A stretch of 64,000 nt of DNA from Solirubrobacter deserti (lineage in GTDB: Bacteria; Actinomycetota; Thermoleophilia; Solirubrobacterales; Solirubrobacteraceae), in the NCBI RefSeq assembly GCF_003344625.1, contig NZ_QPKJ02000004.1:186001-250000 (forward strand), written 5' to 3'. Numbering within the stretch: the first letter of the stretch is position 1; the number at the start of each line of letters is the position of its first letter. Shown in pieces: positions 8,697-18,000 of this stretch. The translations under genes were made by a program, and so were the position numbers. The notes below the pieces were generated by a model. It did not search any database. It saw only the letters and a program-made list of their open reading frames with translations, and was not told the origin of the DNA.

Positions 8697-9470
8697 TTAA
8701 GAGAGCGAGACCGCTTCGCCGATCGGCAGCCAACGGAAGCGCTCCATGACGTCCGCGGGCGCCTGCGCGATCGCGCGCTCGACGCCGCGCTGCCCGTCGC
8801 GGAAGTGCCTCCAGCCCTCGTAGTGGATCGGGATCGCGACGCGCGGCTGGAGCAGCTTGACCAGCTCGACCGCGTCGTGGCCGGTCATCGTGTAGCGCGC
8901 CGGGCCGGTCACAGGGAACTGGACGCCGCCGCAGTGCAGGACTGCGACGTCGACCTTCAGGCGCTGCGCGACGGACTTGACGCCGTCGTAGAGCACGGTG
9001 TCGCCGCTGAACCACAGCACGCCCTCGCCCCAGTCGAGCGCGAAGCCGATCACGTCGCCGACGATCGGGTGACTGAGCGGCGGGCCGTGCCGGCAGGGTG
9101 TGGCGGTGACCTTGATCGTGGGCGACCCGGGTTTGGCGAGCTCGGTCGTCTGCCAGTCGGTCAGCCCCCGCGTGGCGCCGCCGAGCCGCTGCGCGCCCGA
9201 CGCCGTGGTCACCACCGTGTCTACCTCGGGCAGGAACGCGCGGCCCGCGGCGTCGAGGTTGTCCTCGTGGTGGTCGTGCGTGAGCAGGACGGCGTCGATC
9301 GGGCCGAGCTGCGCGGGGTCGATCGCGGGCCCGGCCGTCTTGACCGAGCCGGTGCCCCAGCCGAACTTGTACTTGCCGCCGGCGGGGTCGAAGGTGGGGT
9401 CGGTCAGGATGCGCCAGCCGGCGAACTCGACCAGGGCGGTCGGGCCGCCGATGTGCGTCAGGGTGACCAC
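8697..9470 (-). CDS. MBL-fold metal-dependent hydrolase (UlaG-like)
   Basis: A 257-aa metallo-beta-lactamase-fold protein. It opens VTLTHIGGPTALVEFAG, has the metal-binding motif LLTHDHHEDN (HxHxxD), a later CRHGPPLSHP histidine and GDTVLYDGV for the bridging Asp, and ends with IPIHYEGWRHF. This arrangement is typical of UlaG-like lactonase/phosphodiesterase relatives of unknown substrate. The GTG at 9470 was chosen because it precedes the first conserved strand and gives a 13-nt overlap with the upstream gene, suggesting co-transcription and translational coupling. Confidence 0.85.
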   Translation of the reverse strand: MVTLTHIGGPTALVEFAGWRILTDPTFDPAGGKYKFGWGTGSVKTAGPAIDPAQLGPIDAVLLTHDHHEDNLDAAGRAFLPEVDTVVTTASGAQRLGGATRGLTDWQTTELAKPGSPTIKVTATPCRHGPPLSHPIVGDVIGFALDWGEGVLWFSGDTVLYDGVKSVAQRLKVDVAVLHCGGVQFPVTGPARYTMTGHDAVELVKLLQPRVAIPIHYEGWRHFRDGQRGVERAIAQAPADVMERFRWLPIGEAVSLS

Positions 9471-10561
9471 ACGGCGGACTCTATGGGCTCGCCCAGCGCC
9501 TCGGCATCGACGTCGATCCCCAGCCCCGGCCCGGTCGGCGCGGCACCGCGGCCGTCGACCGAACGCGGCACGTAGCCGGCGACGTGGTCGAGCGTCCAGT
9601 CGTTCATGAACGACGCCATCAGCAGGTGATCGGGCTTCGTCGAGGCGGCCAGGTGGCTGACGGCGGCGGTGGTGACGTCGCCGCCCCACGTGTCCTCGAT
9701 CGTGAAGCGCAGGCCGAGCTCGGTGCCGAGGTCGCGCATCAGCCGTGCCTTCGTCAGGCCGCCGGCACGCCCGAGCTTGAGGTTGATCGCCTCCATCGCG
9801 CCGTACGCGCGGATCAGCGCCGGCACGTCGGTGATCACCTCGTCGAGCACCATCGGCAGCGTCGTGCGCTCGCGCACGACCAGGCACTCCTCGAGCGTCG
9901 GGCAGGGCTGCTCGAACAACACGCGGTCGAGTCCCTCCAGCGCGCGGGCGGCGAACACGGCGTCCTGCAGGCGCCAGCCGCCGTTGGCGTCGGCGGCGAC
10001 GACGTCGAGGTCCTCCTCCAGCACGGCGCGCACACGCGCCACGTCCTCGCGCGGGTCCGCGCCGAGTTTGAGCTGAAAGTGGCGCACGCCCTCGGCGCGG
10101 CGGTCGCGGACGTGCTGCACCATCTCGTGCACCGGGCCGAGCGGGATCGCGACGTACAGCGGGAAGTCGGCACTGCGCACGCCGCCGAGCAGCGTGCTCA
10201 CGGGCACGCCGAGCGCGCGGCCGAGCACGTCCCAGCACGCGATGTCCAGCGCCGCCTTGGCGTACGCGTGCCCGCGCAGCGCGCCGTCCATGGCGTCCTG
10301 CACTGCACCCAGGTTGCGCGGGTCCACGCCCAGCAGCGCGGGAGCCAGCACACGCAGCGCAGCGCGGGCGCCCTCGGCGTGGCTCTCGAGGTAGGTCGGC
10401 CCAAGCGGGCACGTCTCGCCCCAGCCCTCGAGCCCGCCGTCCGTGGTGATCCGCACCAGCGTGCTCGGCAGCGCGGCGATCGCACGCCCGCTCGACATCA
10501 CATACTCCCCGTGCGCGTAGCGCAGGGCGTAGCCAAAGACGTCGACGCGTGCGATATTCAC
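9458..10561 (-). CDS. Mandelate racemase/muconate lactonizing enzyme family (enolase superfamily)
   Basis: A 367-aa enolase-superfamily enzyme that would abstract a proton alpha to a carboxylate. The N-terminal capping domain is followed by the barrel. Visible barrel residues are the base motif FQLKLG (QxK instead of KxK), metal ligands in DANGG, FEQPC and LDEVI, and the opposite lysine in INLKLGRAGG. The FQLK version is, as I recall, common in the proline/hydroxyproline-betaine epimerase and cis-3-hydroxyproline dehydratase branch, so that type of substrate is a reasonable guess. It is co-directional with, and overlaps, the MBL hydrolase and diverges from the PASTA gene across 66 nt. Confidence 0.82.
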   Translation of the reverse strand: MNIARVDVFGYALRYAHGEYVMSSGRAIAALPSTLVRITTDGGLEGWGETCPLGPTYLESHAEGARAALRVLAPALLGVDPRNLGAVQDAMDGALRGHAYAKAALDIACWDVLGRALGVPVSTLLGGVRSADFPLYVAIPLGPVHEMVQHVRDRRAEGVRHFQLKLGADPREDVARVRAVLEEDLDVVAADANGGWRLQDAVFAARALEGLDRVLFEQPCPTLEECLVVRERTTLPMVLDEVITDVPALIRAYGAMEAINLKLGRAGGLTKARLMRDLGTELGLRFTIEDTWGGDVTTAAVSHLAASTKPDHLLMASFMNDWTLDHVAGYVPRSVDGRGAAPTGPGLGIDVDAEALGEPIESAVWSP

Positions 10562-10594
10562 GCGCTTGACGCTACCGATGAAACCGTTTGCACT

Positions 10595-10610
10595 GCGCTT
10601 AAGAGAGCGC
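10595..10610. repeat. Short inverted repeat in a divergent intergenic region
   Basis: GCGCT-TAAGAG-AGCGC lies between two divergent genes (starts at 10561 minus and 10628 plus). It could be an operator, but a 5-bp arm is weak evidence in such GC-rich DNA. Confidence 0.25.
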
Positions 10611-10613
10611 TCC

Positions 10614-10619
10614 TAGCAT
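10614..10619 (+). promoter_or_regulatory. -10-like hexamer TAGCAT before the PASTA protein gene
   Basis: It ends 8 nt before the ATG at 10628; candidate leaderless promoter. Confidence 0.3.
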
Positions 10620-10627
10620 CGCTTCAG

Positions 10628-12457
10628 ATGTTCCGGGAAGGAACGACAGGACGGCATCGGCACGCCATCGGCGTCGCACTCCGCACACCCTGGGGCCGCT
10701 ATGACAGCGAACCGCCGGCGGTCATCGTCGAACCGGCGACCGAGGCCCGGCTGGTCGTGCGCGTCGACAACCGCTCCGCGAGCGACGAGCACCTCGAGCT
10801 GACCGTCGAGGGCATGCCCGTCGGGTGGGCGGAGGTGTTCCCGCGCACCGTGGAGGTCCCCGCGGGCGAGCAGCGCGAGGCGGATGTGAGCGTCCACGTG
10901 CCACGCATCGCGGAGATCAAGGCCGCGGAGTGGCCGCTGCGCGTGGTCGCGTTCGCCCGCGGCCGCCGCGTCGGCTCCGCCCCGGCGCGCGTACGTGTCG
11001 CGCCCCACGCGGTCGTCTCGCTCCGGCTGCTCCCGGACACCCTGCGCGGCCGCCGCCGCGCGTTCGCCGACGTCCGCGTCCGCAACGACGGCGACGCGGC
11101 CGCCGAGGTCGACCTGACCGCGGCAATCGGCGCGGCCGCGGGCGAGCCGGCCTCGCCGGACGCAGCCGGTGCATCCGCCGGCCCGCTCGGCTGCTCGATC
11201 TCGCCCCCGCGTGTGCACGTCGGCCCCGGGGAGGAGATCGCCGCCGAGCTCGAGGTCCGCGGGCCGCGGCGCTGGCTCAAGCGCGGCGAGCCCGTGCCCG
11301 TGCGCGTGGCCACGCACGGCGCGAGCGCCGAGGCCACCTTCCACCAGCGCGCGTCGCTGGCGGGCTGGGCGCTGCTCGTGCCGATGGTCGCCGCCGCGAT
11401 CGCCGGGTACCTCGTAGCGCGCCCGAACGAGGTCGCGGTGCCGAAGGTGACCGGGCTTCCCGTCTCGGAGGCGCGCGAGCGGCTGCGGGAGGCGGGGCTC
11501 AAGCCGCGCCAGGCGCCGCTGCCGGCCGAGTCCGCCTCGCCCGTGACCGGCGTCGTGCGCCAGGACCCGCCCGCGGGCGCCGAGATCGACGACGGCGGCG
11601 ACGTGACCATCTCCTACTACCGCGGCGAGGGCGCCGGCACCGTGACGCCGAAGGCGACGCTGTCCTCGGTCGCGCCGGCCGACGCGGCGCAGGAACCCGT
11701 GGCCTACGCGTACGCGAACCGCGTGCTGGTGCTGTTCCCGGGCGAGGCCGAGACGCCCGTCGGCGGGACCGTCGGCGAGCTCAGCGGGGACCCGGCCTGG
11801 GACCCGCGCACGGGCCATCTGGCTTACGTGCGGCGCGCGTCCGCCGAGGCCGACGCCGAGGTCGTCGTCGTCGATCCGCGCGCGCCCGGCACGCCGCGGC
11901 CGCTGACCGCCGGCGGCGGCTCCTACGTGAGCCCTGCGTTCGCGCCCGACGGCGGCCGCTTCGCCGTCATCTCCGAGCAGGAGCCGGGCGCCGGCGGCGC
12001 GCTGTGCGTGGTCGTCCCGCCCGCCACCGCGCCGCGCTGCCACCCCGACGAGACGTTCGACTACTACCGCCCGGCCTGGAGCGCCGACGGCCTGTACACG
12101 CTGCGCCGCAAGACCGGCACGAGCGGGCAGGACGAGCTCGTCCGCGTCGGCGCCGACCTGGTGCCGGTCGGCCGGCCGCTCGCGCAGGGCGACCTGCGCG
12201 CGCTCGCCGTCGCCCGCGACGGCCGGATCGCGGTGATCAACGCCGGCCGGATCGAGGTCCACGCGCCCGCCGGTGAGCTGCTCGCCGCGCAGAGCGTGGC
12301 CGGCAACGCCTGCGACCTGGCCTGGAGCGGCAACGAGCTGATCGCGAGCCGGGGCGCCTGCGGGAGCACCGAGGAGATCGTCCAGCTCGATCCCGCCGAC
12401 CTGGACGCCAAGCCGGTGAAGCTGTTCGACGGCGCCGAGCCGGCTGTCGCCGGATGA
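10628..12457 (+). CDS. Membrane protein with one PASTA domain and a C-terminal beta-propeller-like region
   Basis: A 609-aa protein. Residues 1 to about 240 form two beta-rich CARDB-like segments (ARLVVRVDNRSASDEHLELT; AFADVRVRNDGDAAAEVDL). One transmembrane helix follows (about 245-264, GWALLVPMVAAAIAGYLVA), then one PASTA domain (about 268-335; VPKVTGLPVSEARERLREAGL, then GVVRQDPPAGAEI). The rest looks like a TolB/WD40-type propeller (DPAWDPRTGHLAYVRR, SPAFAPDGGRFAVIS). PASTA domains usually sit on Ser/Thr kinases or penicillin-binding proteins and bind muropeptides; here there is no kinase or transpeptidase. If the helix has usual topology, the PASTA and propeller face outside. Function unknown. 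Confidence 0.75.
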   Translation: MFREGTTGRHRHAIGVALRTPWGRYDSEPPAVIVEPATEARLVVRVDNRSASDEHLELTVEGMPVGWAEVFPRTVEVPAGEQREADVSVHVPRIAEIKAAEWPLRVVAFARGRRVGSAPARVRVAPHAVVSLRLLPDTLRGRRRAFADVRVRNDGDAAAEVDLTAAIGAAAGEPASPDAAGASAGPLGCSISPPRVHVGPGEEIAAELEVRGPRRWLKRGEPVPVRVATHGASAEATFHQRASLAGWALLVPMVAAAIAGYLVARPNEVAVPKVTGLPVSEARERLREAGLKPRQAPLPAESASPVTGVVRQDPPAGAEIDDGGDVTISYYRGEGAGTVTPKATLSSVAPADAAQEPVAYAYANRVLVLFPGEAETPVGGTVGELSGDPAWDPRTGHLAYVRRASAEADAEVVVVDPRAPGTPRPLTAGGGSYVSPAFAPDGGRFAVISEQEPGAGGALCVVVPPATAPRCHPDETFDYYRPAWSADGLYTLRRKTGTSGQDELVRVGADLVPVGRPLAQGDLRALAVARDGRIAVINAGRIEVHAPAGELLAAQSVAGNACDLAWSGNELIASRGACGSTEEIVQLDPADLDAKPVKLFDGAEPAVAG

Positions 12458-12467
12458 CCTGAGCGCG

Positions 12468-12473
12468 TAGTGT
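12468..12473 (+). promoter_or_regulatory. -10-like hexamer TAGTGT before cydA
   Basis: It ends 9 nt before the cydA ATG; candidate promoter of the cyd-fdh operon. The only other non-coding DNA here is 25 nt long. Confidence 0.3.
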
Positions 12474-12482
12474 GCGTCGGCG

Positions 12483-13862
12483 ATGGCCGACGCAACGCTG
12501 GTGGTCTTCGCCGCCGAGCAGGTCCGGGGGGTCCTCGAGGGCACGGGTTCGCCCGACGCGCTCGAAGCGCGCCAGATGCAGGCGCTGAGCCTGGCGGTGC
12601 ACATCCCGCTGGTGTGCTTCGGCATCGCCTTCCCCGCGATGTTCCTGTTCGTCGAGGGCCTCTACCTGCGCACGGGCGACCCGCTGTACAAGGCGCTGGC
12701 GAAGCGCTGGTCGAAGGTGGCGCTGATCATCTTCGCCACCGGTGTCGTAACGGGGACCATCCTGTCGTTCGAGTTCGGACTGCTGTGGCCGGACTTCATG
12801 GCCACGTTCGGCGAGGTGTTCGGCGTCGCGTTCGGCCTCGAGGGCATCTCGTTCTTCCTCGAGGCGATCTTCATCGCGATCTACGTCTACGGGTGGGACC
12901 GGCTCCCGAAGCGCACGCACATCCTCACCGGCGTCCCGATCATCATCACCGGCGCCACGGGCAGCGCGTTCGTGATCAGCGTCAACGGCTGGATGAACGA
13001 CCCGCAGGGCTTCGAGGTGGTCAACGGGCAGGTGCAGGACCCGGTGCCGTTCAGCGCACTGCTCAACGGCCATGTCGCCCACGAGCTCGTGCACATGTAC
13101 CTCGCGGGCTACCTCGTCGCCGGCTTCCTCGTCGCCGCCTACTACGCGCGCCGCTGGCTGAAGGGCCGTCGGGACCGCTACACGCGCACGGCGCTGGTCG
13201 TGCCGCTCGCGTTCGCCGCGCTGGCGGCGCCGATCCAGGTCGTCGTCGGCGACTGGGCGGGCCGCAAGGTCGCCGAGAGCCAGCCCGTCAAGCTGGCCGC
13301 GTTCGAGGGCGTCTACAAGACCGAGGAGGGCGCCGCGTTCCACCTCGGCGGCTTCTACGACACCGAGCGCAACGAGGTCCGCTACGGGATCAAGATCCCG
13401 TACCTGCTCTCGATCCTCGCCCACCACAACCCGACGGCCGAGGTCGTCGGGCTCGAGTCGGTCCCGCCAGAGGACCGCCCGCCGGTGAACATCGTCCGCA
13501 CGTCGTTCCAGACGATGATCGCGATCGGGACGTTCCTGGCCGCGCTCGGCTCGTTCTTCATCTTCGTGTGGCTGCGCAAGCGCCGATTGCCCGACACCAA
13601 GTGGTTCTTCCGCGCCGTGATGCTGGCCGGGCCGTTGTCGGTGGTCGCCCTGATCGCGGGCTGGGTGACGACCGAGGTCGGCCGCCAGCCGTGGATCGTC
13701 TACGGCTTCATGCGCACCGAGGACGCCGTCACGAGCGCGGACAACCTCGAGATCGGCTACGCCGCGCTGATCGCCGTCTACGTGCTGCTGTTCGGGTCGG
13801 TGATCTGGCTGCTGCGCCGGCTCGCCTCGCGCCCCATCGAGACGGAGCTCGACCGTGGCTGA
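12483..13862 (+). CDS. cydA: Cytochrome bd ubiquinol/menaquinol oxidase subunit I
   Basis: A 459-aa multi-helix membrane protein that oxidises quinol and reduces O2 to water. Landmarks: ARQMQALSLAVHIPL with the high-spin haem ligand candidate His40, the WPDFMATFGEVFG segment, HVAHELVHMYLAGY with the haem b558 histidine, the KLAAFEG motif and the family signature GRQPW in TTEVGRQPWIVYG. The Q-loop is short (no long insertion), as in most non-enterobacterial and cyanide-insensitive-type enzymes. It heads a six-gene operon; cydB starts 8 nt before its stop. Confidence 0.95.
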   Translation: MADATLVVFAAEQVRGVLEGTGSPDALEARQMQALSLAVHIPLVCFGIAFPAMFLFVEGLYLRTGDPLYKALAKRWSKVALIIFATGVVTGTILSFEFGLLWPDFMATFGEVFGVAFGLEGISFFLEAIFIAIYVYGWDRLPKRTHILTGVPIIITGATGSAFVISVNGWMNDPQGFEVVNGQVQDPVPFSALLNGHVAHELVHMYLAGYLVAGFLVAAYYARRWLKGRRDRYTRTALVVPLAFAALAAPIQVVVGDWAGRKVAESQPVKLAAFEGVYKTEEGAAFHLGGFYDTERNEVRYGIKIPYLLSILAHHNPTAEVVGLESVPPEDRPPVNIVRTSFQTMIAIGTFLAALGSFFIFVWLRKRRLPDTKWFFRAVMLAGPLSVVALIAGWVTTEVGRQPWIVYGFMRTEDAVTSADNLEIGYAALIAVYVLLFGSVIWLLRRLASRPIETELDRG

Positions 13863-14895
13863 GGTCTGCGCCGCGCTCGTGATCCTCGGCGTGACCGCGT
13901 ACGCCGTGTTCGGCAGCGCGGACTTCGGCGCGGGCTTCTGGGACCTGACCGCGGGCGGCGCCGAGCGCGGCGGGCGCCTGCGGGGCATGATCCAGCGCTC
14001 GATGAGCCCCGTGTGGGAGGCCAACCACGTGTGGCTGATCTTCGTTCTGGTGATGGTGTGGACGGCGTTCCCGGTCGCGTTCGGCTCGCTGATGTCGACG
14101 CTCTCGATCCCGCTCTTCCTCGCCGCGCTGGGCGTGATCTTCCGGGGGATGGCGTTCGCGCTGCGCGGCCAGGCCGCGACGATCAACGAGGCGCGCGTGC
14201 TCGGCGCGACGTTCGCGTTCTCGTCCGTGCTGATCCCGTTCTTCTTCGGCGCCGCGATCGGTGGCGTCGCGTCGGGCCGCGTGCCGGTCGGCAACGCGGC
14301 GGGCGACCTGATCGACAGCTGGCTGAACCCGACGTCGATCGCACTCGGGGTCGTCGCCATCCTCACCGGCGCGCACCTCGCCGCCGTCTTTCTCACCGGC
14401 GACGCCCGCCGCGCCGAGCTGCCCGACATGGTCGACGCGTTCCGCAAGCGCGCGATCGGCTCCGGAGTGGTGGCGGGAGCGGCGGCGCTGATCAGCCTGC
14501 TGGTCGTGCGTGCCGACGCCCGCGAGCTCTACGACGGGCTGACCTCCGGCGACGGGTTGATCGCGGTCGTCCTCAGCGGTGCGGCCGGGCTCGTCACGAT
14601 CGCGCTCGTCATCACGGGCCGCTACGGCCCCGCCCGCTTCACCGCCGCGGCCGCCGTGGGCGCGATGACGGTCGGCTGGGCGCTCGCGCAGGACCCCTAC
14701 ATCCTGCCGGGCGCGTTGACGCTCGACGACGCGGCCGCGAGCGACACAACGCTGACCGCTCTGGTGGTGAGCGTCGGGCTCGGCATGCTCGTATTGGTCC
14801 CATCGCTGTGGTGGCTGTACCGACTCGTGTTGCGCGGCACGCTCGACCAGGAGTACGAGCCGCTCGACCAGCGCTTCCGGCCGGTGGACCGATGA
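13855..14895 (+). CDS. cydB: Cytochrome bd oxidase subunit II
   Basis: A 346-aa multi-pass membrane protein, partner of CydA. It opens with VILGVTAYAVFGSADFGAGFWDL and has SPVWEANHVWLIFVLV and FRGMAFALRGQ, which are CydB hallmarks. The GTG start overlaps cydA by 8 nt, and an ATGA overlap leads into the small downstream ORF, so translation is coupled. Confidence 0.95.
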   Translation: MAEVCAALVILGVTAYAVFGSADFGAGFWDLTAGGAERGGRLRGMIQRSMSPVWEANHVWLIFVLVMVWTAFPVAFGSLMSTLSIPLFLAALGVIFRGMAFALRGQAATINEARVLGATFAFSSVLIPFFFGAAIGGVASGRVPVGNAAGDLIDSWLNPTSIALGVVAILTGAHLAAVFLTGDARRAELPDMVDAFRKRAIGSGVVAGAAALISLLVVRADARELYDGLTSGDGLIAVVLSGAAGLVTIALVITGRYGPARFTAAAAVGAMTVGWALAQDPYILPGALTLDDAAASDTTLTALVVSVGLGMLVLVPSLWWLYRLVLRGTLDQEYEPLDQRFRPVDR

Positions 14896-15053
14896 AGCTC
14901 ATGTTCGCCTGCCTCGTGCTGGGCCTGCCGTTGATGCTGCTGTTCGAGAACACGTTCACCCGCATCGCCGGCGTGCTGCTGTGCCTCGGGTTCATCGTCT
15001 CGGGCGTGTTCGTGATCGCCAATCCTGAGGACCTGGGTAGGGACCAGGAGTGA
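14892..15053 (+). CDS. Small 53-aa hydrophobic protein between cydB and fdhA (CydX-like candidate)
   Basis: ATG at 14892 overlaps the cydB stop by ATGA, and its TGA overlaps the fdhA GTG, so it is locked into the operon on both sides. It encodes two hydrophobic stretches (MFACLVLGLPLMLLF and IAGVLLCLGFIVSGVFVI) joined by ENTFTR, with an acidic tail. Small single-helix subunits (CydX, CydS) stabilise bd oxidases in other bacteria, but they do not resemble this in sequence; the similarity is position, size and hydrophobicity only. It could equally help assemble formate dehydrogenase or join the two complexes. Confidence 0.7.
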   Translation: MKLMFACLVLGLPLMLLFENTFTRIAGVLLCLGFIVSGVFVIANPEDLGRDQE

Positions 15054-18000
15054 GCCGGCCCAAGCCGTTCAAGCGCCTGCGTGAGCTGCCGGTCGTCGGG
15101 CGCGCGATGGACTGGGGGCTGGGGCCCGCCGCCGCCTCCGACAACACGCTCAAGGCGGGCTCGCGGATCGCCGGCCTGAAGGTGACCGAGTCCGTCTGCC
15201 CGTATTGCGCGGTCGGCTGCGGTCAGCTTGTCTACACGCGCGACGGCGAGCTCGTCGACATCGAGGGCAACCCGAACTCGCCCATCAACCAGGGCACGCT
15301 GTGCCCGAAGGGCTCGGCTTCGCGCCAGCTGATCCAGCAGCCCGGGCGGCTGACGAAGATCCGCTACCGCCGGCCGGGCGGCACCGAGTGGGAGGATCTG
15401 GACCTCGAGACGGCGATGGACATGATCGCCGAACGGGTGATCGCCGCGCGCGAGAACCACTGGCAGGAGCACGACGAGCGCGGCCGGCGCGTGAACCGCA
15501 CGCTCGGCTTCGCGCACCTCGGCGGCGCGACGCTCGACAACGAGGAGAACTACCTCATCAAGAAGCTGTTCACCGCCATGGGCGCCCTGCAGATCGAGAA
15601 CCAGGCGCGTATATGACACTCCTCCTCGGTGCCCGGTCTGGGGACCTCGTTCGGCCGCGGCGCGGCGACCAACTACCAGCAGGACTTCCAGAACGCGGAC
15701 TGCATCTGGATCCAGGGCTCTGGGCTCATGGAGGCCCATCCCGTCGGCTCCCGCTGGGCGATGAAGGCGCGTGAACGCGGCGCCAAGCTCATCCACGTCG
15801 ACCCGCACTTCAGCCGCACGAGCGCCGTCTCGGACATGCACGTCCCGATCCGCGCCGGGTCGGACATCGCCTTCCTGGGCGGGCTGATCCGCCACATCAT
15901 CGAGACCAAGTCGTACTTCGAGGAGTACGTCGTCAACTACACGAACGCGCCGCACCTCGTGCGCGAGGACTTCCAGGACACGGAGGACCTCGAGGGCCTG
16001 TTCTCGGGCTTCGATCCGGAGAAGGGCACCTACGACCGGACGACGTGGCTGTTCGAGGGCATGGAGCCGCCCGGCAAGACGTCCAGCGCCGAGGTGCAGT
16101 CGACACAGGCGTTCACGGACCGCACGCAGGCCGGCGAGACCCTGCAGCAGGTCCCCAACGACCCGACGCTCCAGCACCCGCGCTGCGTCTTCCAGGTCCT
16201 GCGCCGGCACTACTCGCGGTACACGCCGGAGATGGTGTCCAAGGTCTGCGGCATCCCCGAGGACCAGTTTCTGAAGGTCGCCGAGACGCTGATCGCCAAC
16301 TCGGGCCGCGAGCGCACGACGATGCTCGCCTACGCCGTGGGCTGGACGCAGCACACCGCGGGCGTGCAGATGATCCGCGCCGGCTCGATCGTGCAGCTGC
16401 TGCTGGGCAACATCGGCCGGCCGGGCGGCGGCATCATGGCCATGCGCGGCCACGCCTCGATCCAGGGCTCCAGCGACATCCCGACGCTCTACGACCTGCT
16501 GCCCGGCTACCTGCCGATGCCGCGGGCCACCGAGGACGACCAGACGCTCGCCGACTACGTCGAGGCGGGCGGCAAGAAGAGCGGCTGGTGGTCGCACTTC
16601 GACGAGTACATCATCAGCTTGCTGAAGGCCTGGTTCGGCGAGGCGGCGACGCCCGAGAACGACTACGGGTTCGGCCACCTGCCCAAGCTCACCGGCAACC
16701 ACTCGCACTACGTGACGACGTTGCGAGCGCTGGACGGCGGGCTCGACGGCATGTTCGTGATGGGGCAGAACCCGGCGGTCGGCTCCCAGCACGCGGGCCT
16801 GCAGCGCCGCGCGCTGGCGCAGATGAAGTGGCTCGTGGTACGCGACCTCGCCGACCTCGAGACCGCCTCCTTCTGGAAGGACTCGCCCGAGATCCGCTCC
16901 GGGGAGATGAAGCCCGAGGACATCCAGACCGAGGTCTTCCTGATGCCGGCCGCGGGCCACGTGGAGAAGGAAGGCCACTTCACCAACACGCAGCGGCTGC
17001 TGCAGTGGCGGGACAAGGCGCTCGACCCGCCGGGCGACGCGCGCTCGGAGCTGCATTTCGTGTACCACATCGGCAAGCGCATCAAGGCCCACTACGCGGA
17101 CTCGACGCGCGAACGAGACTGGCCGATCCGCCACCTCACCTGGGGCTACCGCGAGCACGGCGTCCACGACGAACCCAGCGCCGAGGACGTGCTGCGCGAG
17201 ATCAACGGCTACGACCTCACGACGGGCAAGCTGCTCAACGGCTTCGGCGAGATGCGCAACGACGGCACCACGTCGTGCGGCTGCTGGATCTACTCGGGCT
17301 GCTTCGCCGACAACGTCAACCAGCCGCGCCGCCGCGATCCGGGCGACCTGAACGCGCCGGGCGGGTCGGTCTCGCCCGAGTGGGGCTGGGCGTGGCCCGC
17401 CAACCGCCGCGTCCTGTACAACCGCGCGTCCGCCGACCCGTCGGGCAAGCCGTGGTCCGAGCGCAAGAAGCTCGTCTGGTGGGACGAGGAGAAGGAGCAG
17501 TGGGCGGGCTACGACGTCCCGGACTTCCCGCCGGGCAAGCGGCCGGACTACAAGCCCCATCCGGAGGCGGAGGGGATGGAGGCGATCCCCGGCAGCGCGC
17601 CGTTCATGATGATGCCCGACGGCCGCGGAGCGCTGTTCTCGCCGAGCGGCCCGCTGGACGCGCCCATCCCCACCCACTACGAGCCGCTCGAGTCGCCCGT
17701 GCCCAACGAGCTCTACCCCAAGCTGGGCGCCAACCCGCTGGGGATCACGTGGATGCGTCCCGAGAACCCGCTGGTCGCCGAAGGCGACGACCACTATCCG
17801 CTCGTGGCCTCGACCTTCCGGCTCACCGAGCACCACACGGCCGGGCCGATGAGCCGCAACCTGCCGTGGCTGGCGGAGCTGCAACCCGAGATGTTCGCGG
17901 AGATCGACCCGGTGCTCGCGCGTGAGCGCGGCATCAAGGACGGCGAGTGGATGGTGATCGAGACGCCGCGCGCCGAGATCGAGGCGCGCGCGAAGGTCAC

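Noticed and set aside
4575..9575. A very long open frame of over 1600 codons on the plus strand
   Set aside because: It is antisense to the giant surface protein and the MBL gene, has Arg/Ala-rich low-complexity content and no domain; a by-product of high GC.
15616..15629. fdhA as a broken gene with a stop codon
   Set aside because: The UGA sits at the known Sec position and is followed by a SECIS-like hairpin, so it is best read as selenocysteine.
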